Source: an uncultured Opitutaceae bacterium (GTDB lineage: Bacteria; Verrucomicrobiota; Verrucomicrobiia; Opitutales; Opitutaceae). From it: DNA of 20,536 nucleotides. Each line of letters begins with the position of its first letter. Position 1 is the stretch's first letter. The translations under genes and the position numbers were made by a program. This document shows positions 19,591 through 20,536 of the stretch, piece after piece. The stretch covers positions 1 to 20,536 of the forward strand of contig CAKZMS010000388.1 of the NCBI GenBank assembly GCA_937128785.1. The letters are read 5' to 3'. Below the pieces are notes generated by a model, which made no database searches, was not told where the DNA came from, and saw nothing but the letters and a program-made list of their open reading frames with translations.

Positions 19591-20536
19591 ATGAAAGCCC
19601 TCGTTCTCACCGGACCCTCGCAGTTTGAACTGCAGGATGTCCCCCAACCCCAACCCGGTCCCGGCGAAGTGCTGATTAAAGTGATGGCCTGCGGCATCTG
19701 CGGCAGTGACGTCCACGGCATGGATGGAAGCACCGGACGCCGTCAACCGCCTGTCATCATGGGTCACGAAGCTTCCGGGGTGGTCGATGGCCTCGGCGAA
19801 GGAGTGGCCGATTTTGCGTTGGGTGACCGCGTGACGTTTGATTCGACGGTCTATTGTGGCGCCTGCCCCTACTGCCAATCCGGCCAAATCAATCTGTGCG
19901 AGGACCGCAACGTCATTGGCGTTTCCTGCGACGATTACAACCGGCCGGGAGCCTTTGCCGAATATCTGGTTGTGCCGGAGCGCGTGCTGTATCGTTTTGG
20001 GCCGGCACTCGATTTCCCGCGGGCCTGCATGGTTGAGCCGCTTTCCATCGCTTTCCACGCCGTTCGGCAGACGCCGCTGGCCCTGGGTTCGACGGTATTG
20101 GTCATCGGTGCCGGTATCATCGGACAGATGGTGGTGCAAACGGTGCGGCGGGCGGGGTGCGGTCAGTTGATTGTCGCCGATCTGGAGGACTCTCGTCTGG
20201 CGGTGGCCTCCAGGCACGGAGCTGATCACGTCATCAACTCAAGCAAGACCGATATGCTCGCCAAGGTTCACGAGCTCACGGCGGGGCAGGGAGTCGATGT
20301 GGTGCTGGAAGCAGTCGGGGCAGAGCCTTCCATCCGCGCGGGTGTCGCCAGTTTAAAAAAAGGCGGGGTCATGACGGTGATCGGAAACATCGCCCCCAAC
20401 ATCAGTTTCCCCATCCAAGACGTCGTCACGCGCGAGTTGACCATCCAAGGTTCCTGCGCCTCGGCCGGGGAGTGTCCCGCTTGTGTCGAGTTCCTCGAAC
20501 GCGGCTGGATCGATGTGGGCGTTGCCATCAGTGAGG
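19591..20536 (+). CDS. Zinc-dependent alcohol/polyol dehydrogenase (MDR family; 3' end outside window)
   Basis: The visible 315 codons cover most of a medium-chain dehydrogenase (usual length about 340-350). Catalytic zinc ligands are Cys37 in CGICGSD, His59-Glu60 in GHEASGVV, and Glu149 in MVEPLSIAFHAV. The structural zinc site is Cys89, Cys92, Cys95 and Cys103. The cofactor loop VIGAGIIGQM (171-180) with Asp197 at the end of the second strand points to NAD. Overall style is that of polyol/sugar dehydrogenases such as sorbitol, galactitol-1-phosphate or threonine dehydrogenases, but substrate cannot be fixed. The ATG at 19591 is supported by the standard MKALVLTGP opening; no Shine-Dalgarno site is present. 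It follows the gene remnant by 10 bp, and continues past the right edge. Confidence 0.92.
   Translation, partial: MKALVLTGPSQFELQDVPQPQPGPGEVLIKVMACGICGSDVHGMDGSTGRRQPPVIMGHEASGVVDGLGEGVADFALGDRVTFDSTVYCGACPYCQSGQINLCEDRNVIGVSCDDYNRPGAFAEYLVVPERVLYRFGPALDFPRACMVEPLSIAFHAVRQTPLALGSTVLVIGAGIIGQMVVQTVRRAGCGQLIVADLEDSRLAVASRHGADHVINSSKTDMLAKVHELTAGQGVDVVLEAVGAEPSIRAGVASLKKGGVMTVIGNIAPNISFPIQDVVTRELTIQGSCASAGECPACVEFLERGWIDVGVAISE

Noticed and set aside
19456..20229. Minus-strand ORF of 257 codons
   Set aside because: It is antisense to the dehydrogenase, which has all zinc and cofactor motifs.

Overview
The window is GC-rich Gram-negative chromosomal DNA that looks like Verrucomicrobiota, most likely Opitutaceae. 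Supporting clues are lipoprotein signal peptides, an outer-membrane barrel ending in an aromatic residue, a secreted FAS1 protein carrying the N-terminal module with a GVGPSLAEFGV stretch that I associate with verrucomicrobial exported proteins, and an almost complete lack of Shine-Dalgarno sites. The lineage call is inference from protein style; no rRNA gene or other taxonomic marker is present. No tRNA, rRNA, CRISPR array, phage gene or transposase gene was seen.

Layout. (1) 1-5272, minus strand: a nucleoside-type MFS permease, two overlapping tandem PsiE-family membrane proteins, a large transporter that fuses a dicarboxylate/amino-acid:cation symporter (SDF) domain to a periplasmic family-3 solute-binding domain, and a class II glutamine amidotransferase running off the left edge. 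(2) 5422-7133, plus strand: a CAP-domain lipoprotein whose stop overlaps the start of a Gfo/Idh/MocA oxidoreductase. (3) 7205-11322, plus strand: an unrecognised multi-pass membrane protein, a FIST-domain sensor and an overlapping soluble hybrid histidine kinase. The FIST/kinase pair resembles the NosP-NahK arrangement. (4) 11323-12973: a probable decayed secreted ORF, a secreted nucleoside hydrolase and a 94-bp inverted-repeat element that looks like a REPIN or MITE. (5) 12976-15509, minus strand: an outer-membrane barrel protein, an SDR protein without the catalytic tyrosine, and an exported SOUL-DUF4174 fusion. (6) 15635-17787, minus strand: a CarH/LitR-type MerR-B12 regulator followed by a VOC-domain lipoprotein and a small Gly/Tyr-rich lipoprotein. 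(7) 17788-20536: an AT-rich divergent control region with several repeats, a secreted tandem-FAS1 protein with a strong terminator, a second small inverted-repeat element, a gene remnant, and the first 315 codons of a zinc alcohol dehydrogenase.

The most interesting part is 15.6-19.3 kb. The regulator keeps the residues that CarH uses to hold adenosylcobalamin. Its own start codon is preceded by two 11-bp tandem repeats, the operator geometry known for CarH, and it is divergent from a secreted FAS1 protein. A light- or B12-controlled envelope module (FAS1, VOC lipoprotein, small lipoprotein) is a testable hypothesis. Other unusual items are the SDF-SBP fusion transporter, the SOUL-DUF4174 fusion, the FIST/hybrid-kinase pair, and repeated 4-bp stop/start overlaps in a setting without Shine-Dalgarno sites.
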